Source: Actibacterium sp. (GTDB lineage Bacteria; Pseudomonadota; Alphaproteobacteria; Rhodobacterales; Rhodobacteraceae). Taken from it: 44,833 nucleotides of DNA. The position numbers and the translations under genes were made by a program. This document shows, piece after piece, positions 16,601 through 24,182 of this stretch. The stretch spans positions 1 through 44,833 of the forward strand of contig JADQCB010000042.1 in NCBI GenBank assembly GCA_016278325.1, written 5' to 3'. The first letter of the stretch is position 1; each line of letters opens with the position of its first letter. The notes beneath the pieces are model-generated. The model did not search any database, was not told the DNA's origin, and saw only the letters and a program-made list of their open reading frames with translations.

Positions 16601-17589
16601 GGCGCCTGGCCGAAATCGCGGTCTTCCTGCCGGTGGCGGCCGGGCTGCATGCCGCGGCCTTCGGCCTGGCCGGCGGGCCGGTCGGCGGAACCGGTGGCGC
16701 CGCCGGCGCGCGGGGGGAAAACCTGGTCACGCTGGCGGCCGCATCGCCGCAGGCCGCCGCGCTGGTAAAAGAGTGGCAGACCCCGCCCGAAATCCCGGCC
16801 GCGCCCCGGCGCGCCACGCCCCCCCGGGCCGGTGCCGCGCCGCGGCTTCGCGTCGCCGCCGAGCCCGTGCCGCCGAAGGCGCCGCCGGTGTTGGGCCGAA
16901 CGACAAAGGCGATGGCGCCGCCCGGGCCGCCGCCACCGCCGGTAGAACGGCCGGAAACATTCGCCGGCCTCGTCGCCCCGCAGATGGCGCGCGATCCTGC
17001 GCCGGTCGCGCCCGCGATGTCGCCGGTGGCGCATCCTGCCCCGGCGCGGCATGACCCCGGCATGCGCCCGGTGGCCCCGGACCCCGATGCGCTGGCGCCG
17101 CCGCAACCGCCCGCCGTGGCCGGGACGCTTGCCCGTTCGCCGCGCCCGGCGCCGCGCCCGGCATTGCCGGAAATCGCCGTCCACAATGCCGCGCAACCGG
17201 CGCCCACGGCCCCCGCGCCGGCGAAACGGGCTGCGGGCGCGGGCGGAGGAGCGGCGGCCGGTCGATCCGCGATGACGCCTGAGCCGGGGCGGCAGGCGGC
17301 GCTCGGGGCCAGCTGGGCGGCGCGGATCCAGGCGCGCATCGCGCGGGTGCACCGGGTGCCGCGCGCGGTGCAACGCCGGGGGCAGGGCGGCCGTGCGGTG
17401 CTGCGCATCGTGGTGGCGCGCGATGGCACGCTGATCTCGGTCGCGGTGGTGCAAAGCGCGGGCACGGCGCTGCTGGATCGGGCGGCGGTGCAAAGCGTGC
17501 GCCGCGCCGGGCGCCTGCCCGCGGCCCCGGCGGGCTTTGCCGACGCGCGGATGCGCTTTGACGTGCCGCTGGTTTTCCGGCTCGATTAG
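16597..17589 (+). CDS. tonB: TonB-family energy transducer
   Basis: The 330-residue protein has an N-terminal membrane anchor (AEIAVFLPVAAGLHAAAFGL) in which the conserved TonB His is present (His18) but the Ser four residues before it is Ala. A long Pro/Ala-rich periplasmic spacer (about residues 60-225, with PPGPPPPPVERP) follows, then a C-terminal TonB domain (GQGGRAVLRIVVARDGTLIS ... SAGTALLDRAAVQSVRRAG ... MRFDVPLVF). It should carry energy from ExbBD to the BtuB TonB box. It is the last gene of the operon; its TAG overlaps the stop of the convergent LysR gene, with no room for a separate terminator. Confidence 0.9.
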   Translation: MRRLAEIAVFLPVAAGLHAAAFGLAGGPVGGTGGAAGARGENLVTLAAASPQAAALVKEWQTPPEIPAAPRRATPPRAGAAPRLRVAAEPVPPKAPPVLGRTTKAMAPPGPPPPPVERPETFAGLVAPQMARDPAPVAPAMSPVAHPAPARHDPGMRPVAPDPDALAPPQPPAVAGTLARSPRPAPRPALPEIAVHNAAQPAPTAPAPAKRAAGAGGGAAAGRSAMTPEPGRQAALGASWAARIQARIARVHRVPRAVQRRGQGGRAVLRIVVARDGTLISVAVVQSAGTALLDRAAVQSVRRAGRLPAAPAGFADARMRFDVPLVFRLD

Positions 17590-18476
17590 GCCCCCGTCGC
17601 GCCCAGCTTGCGCGCGGCCTCCAGAAGCGCGTCCAGAACCGGGGTATGCGGTTCGCGAAGCGGTGCCACCAGCCCGACCAGATGTGCCGCCCGGGGCGCG
17701 CTCAGCGGCACCGCGGCCAGGCTGCCTTCGTGAAGGAACAGCTGCGCCGTCTTGAGCGGCAGGATCGTGGCCCAGTGGCCGGTCATCACATGGCTGACCA
17801 AGGTGATGACCGAGTTCGATTCCAGCCGCGGTGCCGCCGCCGCCCCGGCCTCGGCCATATGGTGGTTCACGATACGCCGGTTCTGCATGTCCGGCGTCAG
17901 CAGGCACAGCGGCAGCGATGCGACCTCGGCCCAGGTGACGCTGCTGCGGTCGGTCAGCGGGGTGCCGCGCCGGGCGACCAGATTGTAATGCTCGGCATAG
18001 AGCGGCACGGTGATCACCCGGCCCAGTGGCTCGTTGTCGAGATAGGTGATGCCGGCGTCGATCTCGAGATTGTCCAGCATCTGCAGGATCTCGGCAGAGG
18101 TGCGCGAGAGCACGGTGAAACGCAGGTTCGGGTGACGTTGCGACAGGCGCTGGGTCAGTTCGGACAGCATCGCCAGGGCGGTCGGGATCGCGGCAATTCG
18201 CAACTTGCCCGACAGGCCCTGCCTGAGCGCGCGCATCTCTTCGCGCATGGCGCGGCTGTCGGCGACGATCCGGCGCGCCCATTCCAGCACCCGCGCCCCT
18301 TCCGGTGTCAGGCCCTGAAAGCGCGACCCGCGCCAGACCAGCATCACGCCCAGCTGTTCTTCCAGTTGCTTGATCCCGGCCGAAAGCGTCGGCTGGGTCA
18401 CCCCGCAGACCCCGGCGGCACGGCCGAAATGCTCTTCCTTGGCCAGCGCGAGGAACATTTCCAGCTTGTCGATCAT
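17586..18476 (-). CDS. LysR-family transcriptional regulator
   Basis: The 296-residue protein has an N-terminal winged helix-turn-helix (LEMFLALAKEEHFGRAAGVCGVTQPTLSAGIKQLEEQLG, given as landmarks in residues 5-43) and a C-terminal effector-binding domain of the usual size (LSGKLRIAAIPTALAMLSEL onward). It would bind a small metabolite and control nearby genes. It lies 27 bases after the TPP-enzyme gene on the same strand, so it is probably co-transcribed, unlike the common divergent LysR arrangement. It converges on tonB with overlapping stops. The effector is unknown. Confidence 0.9.
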   Translation of the reverse strand: MIDKLEMFLALAKEEHFGRAAGVCGVTQPTLSAGIKQLEEQLGVMLVWRGSRFQGLTPEGARVLEWARRIVADSRAMREEMRALRQGLSGKLRIAAIPTALAMLSELTQRLSQRHPNLRFTVLSRTSAEILQMLDNLEIDAGITYLDNEPLGRVITVPLYAEHYNLVARRGTPLTDRSSVTWAEVASLPLCLLTPDMQNRRIVNHHMAEAGAAAAPRLESNSVITLVSHVMTGHWATILPLKTAQLFLHEGSLAAVPLSAPRAAHLVGLVAPLREPHTPVLDALLEAARKLGATGA

Positions 18477-18503
18477 CGCGGCGGCGGCCTCCGGGCCGTG
18501 GGC

Positions 18504-20207
18504 TCAGACAGCGGTGAGCTGGATGTCGAGCAGCGCGCAGCGCCGTTCGGTCTGCACCACCTCCAGCGCGTCGGCGATGGCGTCGGGCAGGTCGCTTGCC
18601 ACCTCGACCCGGCGCGCCCAGGCGCGGCTTGCCCGCGCGGTCAGGGTGAAATCGGGGCTGGGTGCGAGCCCGGTCAACGGCATCGCGTTGGCGCGTGCCG
18701 CCGCGCCGTCGGGATAAAGCCCGGTGACCGAGTCGCGCACCGCGCCCCAATCGGCATTGTTCAGGATAATGACCAGCACCGGCAGACCCAGCGCCTCGGC
18801 CACCTGATGGCATGCCGTCGGGTTGGAAAACATGTAGGAGCCGTCGCCCATCGTCGCAACGCAGATCCGGTCGGGCTCTGCCAGTTGCGCGCCAAGCGCG
18901 GCGGGGAAGGAGAAACCCAGCCCGCCGGAATGCGGCTCCTGGAACCACGAGTTGCGCTCGACCCGTTCCAGCGTCCCCAGGATCGTGCCCAGTTCGGAAA
19001 AGACCGTCGATTTCAGGCCGCGCAGCGCCCGGCCCAGGCAATGGCTGACCCAGGCCTTGGTGATCGCGCTGCCGTTTCGGGGCGCTGCCGCTTCGGTCGC
19101 CTGGTGACGCTGGCGTGCCGCGGCCTCGGCCAGCGCTTCGGCCCGGGCCTCGATCGCCGCGGTGTCGCGCGCCAGCCCCTCCATCGCCGTCACTAGGGCG
19201 GGAATCGTCAGCGCGGTCTCTCCGGCGATGGCCAGGTCGGCGCGGAAATTGCGCACCGGAAATCGCGAGAACAGCGGGTCCGGGCCGATCTGGATGACCT
19301 TCGCCTCGGGGTTCAGCCGGTGCTTGTCGGGCCACCACGGGGCCAGGCTGTCGAGCACCACCACCACGTCGGCCTGTTCCAGCCAGGGGCCGGGATCGGC
19401 GCCGACATGGCACGGATGGGTCGTCGGCAGCGCCAGGCGCGTCGCCCACCAGCTGCTGACGGCGATGCCCCATTCGCGCACCCATTCCCCGAAGACGGCA
19501 AAGCTGGTGGCATCGCCCGCGCCACGCTGGGCAATGACCAGCGGCGCCCGTGCGCGTGACAGCATCAGCGCCGCTTCGGCCACCGCCTCGGCGTTCGGCG
19601 CGCCGGTGACCGGGCTGATCGACGGGGCGTCGTCCAGCCCCTCGGTGGCAATCGGCTGGCACAGAACCTCGCGCGGCAGCGACAGGTAGACCGGGCCGCA
19701 CGGTGTCGAGCTTGCGATGGCATGGGCCCGGTCCAGCAGGCCGGGCAGTTGCTCGGAGAACCTGAGCTCATAGTCCCATTTGCAGGCCTCGCGCACCAGC
19801 GCCGTCTGGTCGCGCATCTCCTGCCCCCAGCCGATCGGCACGGTGCGGGCGCCGAACCGGCGCTCTTCGGTGACGGGGGTGCGGCCCGACATCAGCAGCA
19901 CCGGCACCTGTTCACACGCGGCGTTGATCGCCCCGGTGGCGCCATTGGCCAGTCCGACATTGGTATGCAGCATTACTGCCTGCGCCCGGCCGGTCATCAG
20001 GAAGAAGCCATGCGCCATGCCCATTGCCAGATGCTCGTGCGGGATCGTCAGCGCGCCGGGCAGCTCGATGCCCTGCGTCGCCGCCTGTGCGAGCCCTTCG
20101 ATGATCGGCGGAAAATCGGTGCCCGAATTGGCAAAGACGTAATCCACGCCAAGCGCCTTCAGGCGCCGAAAGACCGCGCCGCCCGCGGCGAGTGCCGGTT
20201 CGCTCAT
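18504..20207 (-). CDS. thiamine pyrophosphate-dependent enzyme, acetolactate synthase/benzoylformate decarboxylase-like
   Basis: The 567-residue protein has the three-domain TPP-enzyme fold. The N-terminal pyrimidine-binding domain has the probable catalytic Glu in IPHEHLAMGMAHGF and a GLANGATGAINA stretch; the C-terminal domain has the TPP/Mg motif GDGSYMFSNPTACHQ ... ILNNADW (GDG to NN). It would decarboxylate a 2-oxo acid or join two oxo compounds; the substrate is not evident. Housekeeping acetolactate synthase is unlikely because no small subunit gene follows and the sequence departs from IlvB. GGAGG precedes the ATG. It lies between an HTH-less LuxR-type protein and a LysR regulator on the same strand. 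Confidence 0.85.
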   Translation of the reverse strand: MSEPALAAGGAVFRRLKALGVDYVFANSGTDFPPIIEGLAQAATQGIELPGALTIPHEHLAMGMAHGFFLMTGRAQAVMLHTNVGLANGATGAINAACEQVPVLLMSGRTPVTEERRFGARTVPIGWGQEMRDQTALVREACKWDYELRFSEQLPGLLDRAHAIASSTPCGPVYLSLPREVLCQPIATEGLDDAPSISPVTGAPNAEAVAEAALMLSRARAPLVIAQRGAGDATSFAVFGEWVREWGIAVSSWWATRLALPTTHPCHVGADPGPWLEQADVVVVLDSLAPWWPDKHRLNPEAKVIQIGPDPLFSRFPVRNFRADLAIAGETALTIPALVTAMEGLARDTAAIEARAEALAEAAARQRHQATEAAAPRNGSAITKAWVSHCLGRALRGLKSTVFSELGTILGTLERVERNSWFQEPHSGGLGFSFPAALGAQLAEPDRICVATMGDGSYMFSNPTACHQVAEALGLPVLVIILNNADWGAVRDSVTGLYPDGAAARANAMPLTGLAPSPDFTLTARASRAWARRVEVASDLPDAIADALEVVQTERRCALLDIQLTAV

Positions 20208-20271
20208 CTCATGCCTCCACTATGGCCCGGATCCGCTGGTCGACCCGGCCACGCGCCTGCATTTGCGTCGC

Positions 20272-20760
20272 TCAGGCGCCATGGGTCAGGTTGATCGACA
20301 AGCGCTTCAACTCGGCGCGCTCATCGGCGGGCAGTGCCTCCGGGTCGGCCGTTTTCCGGTCGAGCAGGTCGAGGATTTCGGAAATCTGCGCGACCTCGTC
20401 GTCGGAATAGTCGCGGTCGCCCCGGGCGAAACTGGCCACGGTGCGCGACTTGCCGTTCATCAGGGCCCGGACAAAGCCATAGCGCATGCCGAACTTTTCG
20501 GCCTTTTCGAATACGCCCATCGCGTCGTCATCGCGAAGCGCGTGCCAGTATCGGGTCCCGGTATTCGTCAGCCCCCAGCGCACCGTCGGATCATGCAGCA
20601 CGAGCCCGTTTTGAGAGTAGTATTCCATCCAGTCCTTGGGATATGTCTGAAACAGGAATGTCGGAGTCGTGTATCTTATATGCAGGGCAATCGCATAGCC
20701 CGAGGGGCACAGATCATCGAGTTGACCGAGAAGCCGACTGATCTTCGTGTTTTCATCCAT
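20272..20760 (-). CDS. autoinducer-binding-domain protein lacking a DNA-binding domain
   Basis: The 162-residue protein consists only of a LuxR-type ligand-binding domain. Counting from TraR numbering, WMEYYSQNGLVLHDPTVRW carries the equivalents of Trp57, Tyr61, Asp70 and Pro71 at exact spacing, and RYW the equivalent of Trp85, so the acyl-homoserine-lactone pocket residues appear kept. The C-terminal helix-turn-helix is absent and the stop is clean. It is a paralogue of the divergent full-length LuxR protein. The ATG at 20760 is chosen because the frame further upstream runs into the luxR gene; its ribosome site (ACGGGAAAA) is weak. It may act as a ligand sink or as an inhibitory partner of the LuxR protein (inference). 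Confidence 0.75.
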   Translation of the reverse strand: MDENTKISRLLGQLDDLCPSGYAIALHIRYTTPTFLFQTYPKDWMEYYSQNGLVLHDPTVRWGLTNTGTRYWHALRDDDAMGVFEKAEKFGMRYGFVRALMNGKSRTVASFARGDRDYSDDEVAQISEILDLLDRKTADPEALPADERAELKRLSINLTHGA

Positions 20761-20784
20761 ACCGGATTTTCCCGTATTTTCATG

Positions 20785-20830
20785 CCGGGGTGTGCCCCGG
20801 TTGTTCGCGGGGACCATCGCACAACGTTGT
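20785..20830. promoter_or_regulatory. two palindromes between divergent luxR-type genes
   Basis: CCGGGG-TGTG-CCCCGG (20785-20800) and the perfect palindrome ACAACGTTGT (20821-20830) lie in the 131-base gap between the two divergent LuxR-type genes. Either could be an operator for the LuxR protein. Neither matches a standard lux box, so the call rests on symmetry and place. Confidence 0.35.
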
Positions 20831-20881
20831 CTGGCAGGAAAGGTGTTTGACCGATGTCCCGGGGCGGTATGACCCAAAAGC

Positions 20882-20900
20882 ACGGGTCTGAATGACCCGT
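20882..20900. promoter_or_regulatory. perfect 7-5-7 dyad across the luxR start codon
   Basis: ACGGGTC (20882-20888), TGAAT, GACCCGT (20894-20900) form a perfect dyad of lux-box size with the luxR ATG in its centre. It could be an autorepression site, or in the mRNA a hairpin that presents or hides the start codon. Confidence 0.4.
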
Positions 20901-21500
20901 TCGATCGGCTCATTCGGCTTCGACCGTCTGGCACCCGAAGGGTTTTACATCGCCCTGCGCGTCGGGTTCGCCTATCCGATGGCCGAGCACAATTCCTTTC
21001 CCGAGGCCTGGATCGAGACCTATACCGCGCAGGGTTTCATGCTGAGCGATCCGGTGATGCGTTGGGTCTATGGCAATTCCGGCACAACCCGCTGGAGCGA
21101 GATCACGCTCGACGATCCCCTGGCCATCCTGGCGCATGCCGCGGAACACGGGCTGCGCCACGGCGCCGCGGTCAGCGTGTGGGACGAAAGCGGCGCCGGC
21201 CAGCGCAGTTTCGGATCCTTCGCACGCGCGGATCGCGAATTCACCGATGCCGAGATTTCCGATCTCCGGACACGGATGCAGCAGTTGCATGACTCGACCG
21301 CGCCGCCACAAAGACTGACCGAGGCCGAACTGGAGGCGCTGCGCCTGGTCAAGAACGGCCTTTTGCTGAAGCAGATCGCCGATGAGCTGGGCGTGTCCGA
21401 AGGCGCGGTAAAACAGCGCCTGCGCAACGCCAAGGCCAAGCTGAAGGCCAGGAATTCGACCCAGGCCGCGACGATCGCGATGGAATACGGCCTGATCTGA
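20892..21500 (+). CDS. LuxR-family (autoinducer-binding) transcriptional regulator
   Basis: The 202-residue protein has an N-terminal ligand domain and a C-terminal LuxR helix-turn-helix (LTEAELEALRLVKNGLLLKQ, then IADELGVSEGAVKQRLRNAK). Pocket residues equivalent to TraR Trp57, Tyr61, Asp70, Pro71 and Trp85 are all at the right spacing in AWIETYTAQGFMLSDPVMRW and TTRW. No luxI-type synthase is visible, so it is a LuxR solo within this window. It is short for the family (about 230-250) because the N-terminus is trimmed. The ATG has no clear Shine-Dalgarno; an eight-codon upstream ORF (20869-20895) overlaps it by ATGA. Homologous to the divergent HTH-less gene. Confidence 0.85.
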   Translation: MTRSIGSFGFDRLAPEGFYIALRVGFAYPMAEHNSFPEAWIETYTAQGFMLSDPVMRWVYGNSGTTRWSEITLDDPLAILAHAAEHGLRHGAAVSVWDESGAGQRSFGSFARADREFTDAEISDLRTRMQQLHDSTAPPQRLTEAELEALRLVKNGLLLKQIADELGVSEGAVKQRLRNAKAKLKARNSTQAATIAMEYGLI

Positions 21501-21609
21501 ACCGGCCCGTTCCCGCAATCGTCACCGGCGCCCAACAGCCGCCTGACCGGGTGACATGCCGCTGCATTTCCCCAGCCGCGAGCAAAGCCGGAGTGGGCGC
21601 GTGCCGCGA

Positions 21610-22314
21610 TCACCCGCGCGTGTCGGCTCCATCCAGTTCGCCGATCACGCGGGCGCGCAGTTCGCGCAGCAGCTTGCGGCGCATCGCCCGTTCGAAATCG
21701 TCGTAATTCCGGGCGATCTCGACGAAGGCGCCGGGCCCCTTGATGACATCGTTGCGGAAGAATTCGAACAGATCCTTGTCGCCCTGTGCCGCGCCGCCGA
21801 TGGCCAGACCGTTCACGGTGACGTCATCGAGCGGAAAGTGCCGATAGGCCAGCAGCGGCCCGAACCCCTCGTTGTTGACCCCGTCGCCGGACAGGTCGAG
21901 CGTCCGGAACAGGCAATCGGGCCCGTCCCGGAAAACCGTCGCGGCGTGGCCGATGGCATAGCCCACCGCCGTCGGGAACTCGGAAAAGGACCGGGTCGAT
22001 CCGCCGATCGCTTCGGCCGCGCCCAGGATCGCCGCGCGGCTGTCCATCACGGTCCAGTCCAGGATCCGGTGCTGCTGATAGCGGCCGCTCCATTCGTAAA
22101 CGGCCAGGGCCACAGGCGTTTCGGGCGTTTCGAGAAAGGCGGCGACGATCTCGGGCGACAACAGCGCGCCGGCCAGCCCGTCGCGTTGCAGCCGGTCCTC
22201 GCGCCCATCGACAGACGAAGACACGTCCAGCGCCAGGATCAGCGCCAGACGACATTGCGCCGCCGCCGGGGACGCGGCGCACAGCGCCGCGAGGACGACC
22301 AGAAGCCTTACCAA
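21610..22314 (-). CDS. DUF1194 (von Willebrand A-like) secreted protein
   Basis: The mature protein (about 210 residues) begins CRLALILALDVSSSVDGREDRLQ, where DVSSS is the MIDAS-like DxSxS motif of von Willebrand A domains, and has LSGDGVNNEG later. It matches DUF1194, common in Rhodobacterales and of unknown function; a periplasmic metal-dependent adhesion role is possible. The signal peptide VRLLVVLAALCAASPAAAQ starts right after a TTG at 22314, which is taken as the start because no ATG or GTG stands close in frame; the next ATG is 54 codons upstream within the glyoxalase gene. The TTG overlaps the last codons of that gene, so the two are translationally coupled. Confidence 0.8.
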   Translation of the reverse strand: MVRLLVVLAALCAASPAAAQCRLALILALDVSSSVDGREDRLQRDGLAGALLSPEIVAAFLETPETPVALAVYEWSGRYQQHRILDWTVMDSRAAILGAAEAIGGSTRSFSEFPTAVGYAIGHAATVFRDGPDCLFRTLDLSGDGVNNEGFGPLLAYRHFPLDDVTVNGLAIGGAAQGDKDLFEFFRNDVIKGPGAFVEIARNYDDFERAMRRKLLRELRARVIGELDGADTRG

Positions 22315-22736
22315 TGGCCTGTGTTTTCCATGCTGGCCCAGGGTTCGGCCGGGTCTTTCGCATCGCCCATCTGCAACAGCTCGATCGAGACGTTGTCGGG
22401 GCTGCGCACGAAGGCCATGCGCCCGTCGCGCGGGGGGCGGTTTATGGTCACGCCATTGTCCTGAAGATGCTGGCACATCGCGTAGATATCCTCGACCTCA
22501 TAGGCCAGGTGCCCGAAATGGCGGCTGTCGCTGGGCAGGCCCTCGTCCCCGTCCCAGTTCCATGTCAGCTCCACCGGGCATTCCTTCTGCCCGGGCGGTG
22601 CCATGAACACCAGGGTGAAACGGCCGGCTTCGCTTTCCATCCGGCGGGTTTCCTCCAGTCCGAGCAAGGCATAGAAGGCCATGGATTTTTCCAGATCCTT
22701 CACGCGGACCATGGTGTGTAGATATCTGATCTGCAT
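22308..22736 (-). CDS. gloA: glyoxalase I-like metalloenzyme (lactoylglutathione lyase)
   Basis: The 142-residue protein has the two beta-alpha-beta-beta-beta modules of the vicinal oxygen chelate fold. The four metal ligands of glyoxalase I can be placed: His7 (YLHTMVRV), Glu56 (CPVELTWNW), His76 (HFGHLAYEV) and Glu119 (NVSIELLQ). It should convert the hemithioacetal of methylglyoxal and glutathione to S-lactoylglutathione in the cytosol. Length is in the range of the bacterial nickel/cobalt type (about 130-145). The ATG follows CGGGAG; the longer frame to 22973 has no support. The DUF1194 gene starts within its last codons. Confidence 0.9.
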   Translation of the reverse strand: MQIRYLHTMVRVKDLEKSMAFYALLGLEETRRMESEAGRFTLVFMAPPGQKECPVELTWNWDGDEGLPSDSRHFGHLAYEVEDIYAMCQHLQDNGVTINRPPRDGRMAFVRSPDNVSIELLQMGDAKDPAEPWASMENTGHW

Positions 22737-22809
22737 TCGGTAACTCCCGTTTTCGCTTCCACGATGGAACCTAGCACATTTCCGGCCCCGGGCGAGGGGG
22801 GACGCCGCG

Positions 22810-24177
22810 TCAGAATGCCGAGCGAAATCCGATCTCCAGTCCGACCTCGTTCGTATCGTAAAGGTCGATGTCGGATCGTGTCCGCGCGGCGCTGACCGTG
22901 GCCGAGGGAATGAAACCGTAATAATCCACCGCCGGAAAGTCCGCCGTGACCCGGAGCGCAAGCTCTTCGTCATGGCGCCCGGCCGCCGAGAGTGCCGACC
23001 TGTCGTGATCCTTGACCGAGGCGGTCATGCCCATCGAAAGCTGCATCCCCAGAACCGGGCGGGCCAGGTCCAGCCCGGCGCTGACCGCCAGCTTGTCGAA
23101 ATCCAGGTTCGCGGAATGTGCGCGGCTGACCAGCCCATCCAGGCCCAGGTGCAGCCGATGCCCGCCGGCCATAACGCGGACAAGATCGGCGCCCAACTGC
23201 ACGCTTCGCGAATCGCTGGCACGCGACAATCCCTGTTGCGCCTCGACCCCGAGGCCAAGCGCGGCGCCGGTGCGTGGGGTCAGCGCGAAATGCTGCGTCA
23301 GGCCCAGTTGAACGAATTGCATATAGGGGTCGCCGCCATACCATGTCCGGCCGACGACCCCATGGGTCTTTCGCGGCGCGCCCCGCCCGGGGGGGCGGGT
23401 TTCATGCACCAGCCCGATACTGACAGAGCTGAAGGCGAAATCGCTGCCCGAAACGCCGGGGGCCTGCGCCTTTGCGGCGTCGGAGAGGGCATAGCCGCGG
23501 TGGTGGAACCTGAGCAACAGGTCGCTGCGATGGGTGCTGTCCTGGTCCAGCCGATACCGCAGGTTCGCGCCGCCGGCGATCTCGATCCCCGACAGGGCCT
23601 GCGCACTGCCGTCAAGCTGGAACTCGAACGGCAGGTCGAACAGCCGTGTCGTCGCCCGTGCGCTACCGTTGTTGACGTTCGAGCGGGGCGCGATCGAAAA
23701 ACTGAAATCCGCGGCCCAGGGGTTGCGCGCGCGGACATAGCGGAAATCGCGCACGGCGCGGGCACGGGCGGCAGGGTCGGGCGCGTTCTGCACCGCGCGC
23801 CGCAGCCACCATTGCGCCGATATGCGGTTCCCGGCCGAGGATTGCGCCTGCGCCATCGCCAGGGACGCCGCATATCGTTGCCGATCGGTTCCGGCCAGCC
23901 CCCAGGCGCGCCGCGCCGCCCCGCGCGAGTCGTCATAGCGGCCCATATCCCGCGCCGCCTGTGCCCGGATCAACCACGCCCCGATATCTTGCGGATCGCG
24001 CTGCAGCAGCGCGTCGGAATAGCTCAGCGCGCGCTGCGAAAACCCCGCCGCCGCGGCCCGCGCTGCCTGATCGCGCAGCGCATCGGGGCCGATCTCGACC
24101 CGCTGCGTGGCCGCCGGCCCGGCGCAGGCCAGCACCAGCGCGAGGGCCGCGACCAGCCGGCTGATCGCAAATGGCAT
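22810..24177 (-). CDS. Slam-like outer-membrane protein (TPR plus DUF560 beta-barrel)
   Basis: The 455-residue protein has a signal peptide (LVAALALVLACAGPAAT), an N-terminal helical tetratricopeptide part (about residues 30-150, SDALLQRDPQDIGAWLIRAQ and similar) and a C-terminal beta-barrel of about 290 residues that opens with SIAPRSNVNNGSA and ends GLEIGFRSAF, with the C-terminal Phe of outer-membrane barrels. This layout matches the surface lipoprotein assembly modulator (Slam) family, which moves lipoproteins to the cell surface. It begins five bases after the stop of a TbpB-like lipoprotein gene, the usual pairing of Slam with its client. Other TPR-barrel proteins are possible, but the context is strong. 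Confidence 0.75.
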   Translation of the reverse strand: MPFAISRLVAALALVLACAGPAATQRVEIGPDALRDQAARAAAAGFSQRALSYSDALLQRDPQDIGAWLIRAQAARDMGRYDDSRGAARRAWGLAGTDRQRYAASLAMAQAQSSAGNRISAQWWLRRAVQNAPDPAARARAVRDFRYVRARNPWAADFSFSIAPRSNVNNGSARATTRLFDLPFEFQLDGSAQALSGIEIAGGANLRYRLDQDSTHRSDLLLRFHHRGYALSDAAKAQAPGVSGSDFAFSSVSIGLVHETRPPGRGAPRKTHGVVGRTWYGGDPYMQFVQLGLTQHFALTPRTGAALGLGVEAQQGLSRASDSRSVQLGADLVRVMAGGHRLHLGLDGLVSRAHSANLDFDKLAVSAGLDLARPVLGMQLSMGMTASVKDHDRSALSAAGRHDEELALRVTADFPAVDYYGFIPSATVSAARTRSDIDLYDTNEVGLEIGFRSAF

Positions 24178-24182
24178 CGGGC

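Noticed and set aside
16429-19701. 1090-codon open frame on the minus strand across exbD2, tonB, LysR and the TPP gene
   Set aside because: It is a by-product of high GC at third codon positions; it is Arg/Gly/Ala-rich, has no domain pattern, and lies opposite or out of frame to well-supported genes.
18504-20207. housekeeping acetolactate synthase large subunit (ilvB/ilvI)
   Set aside because: No small subunit gene adjoins it, the sequence departs from IlvB, and the neighbours are regulators instead of branched-chain amino acid genes.
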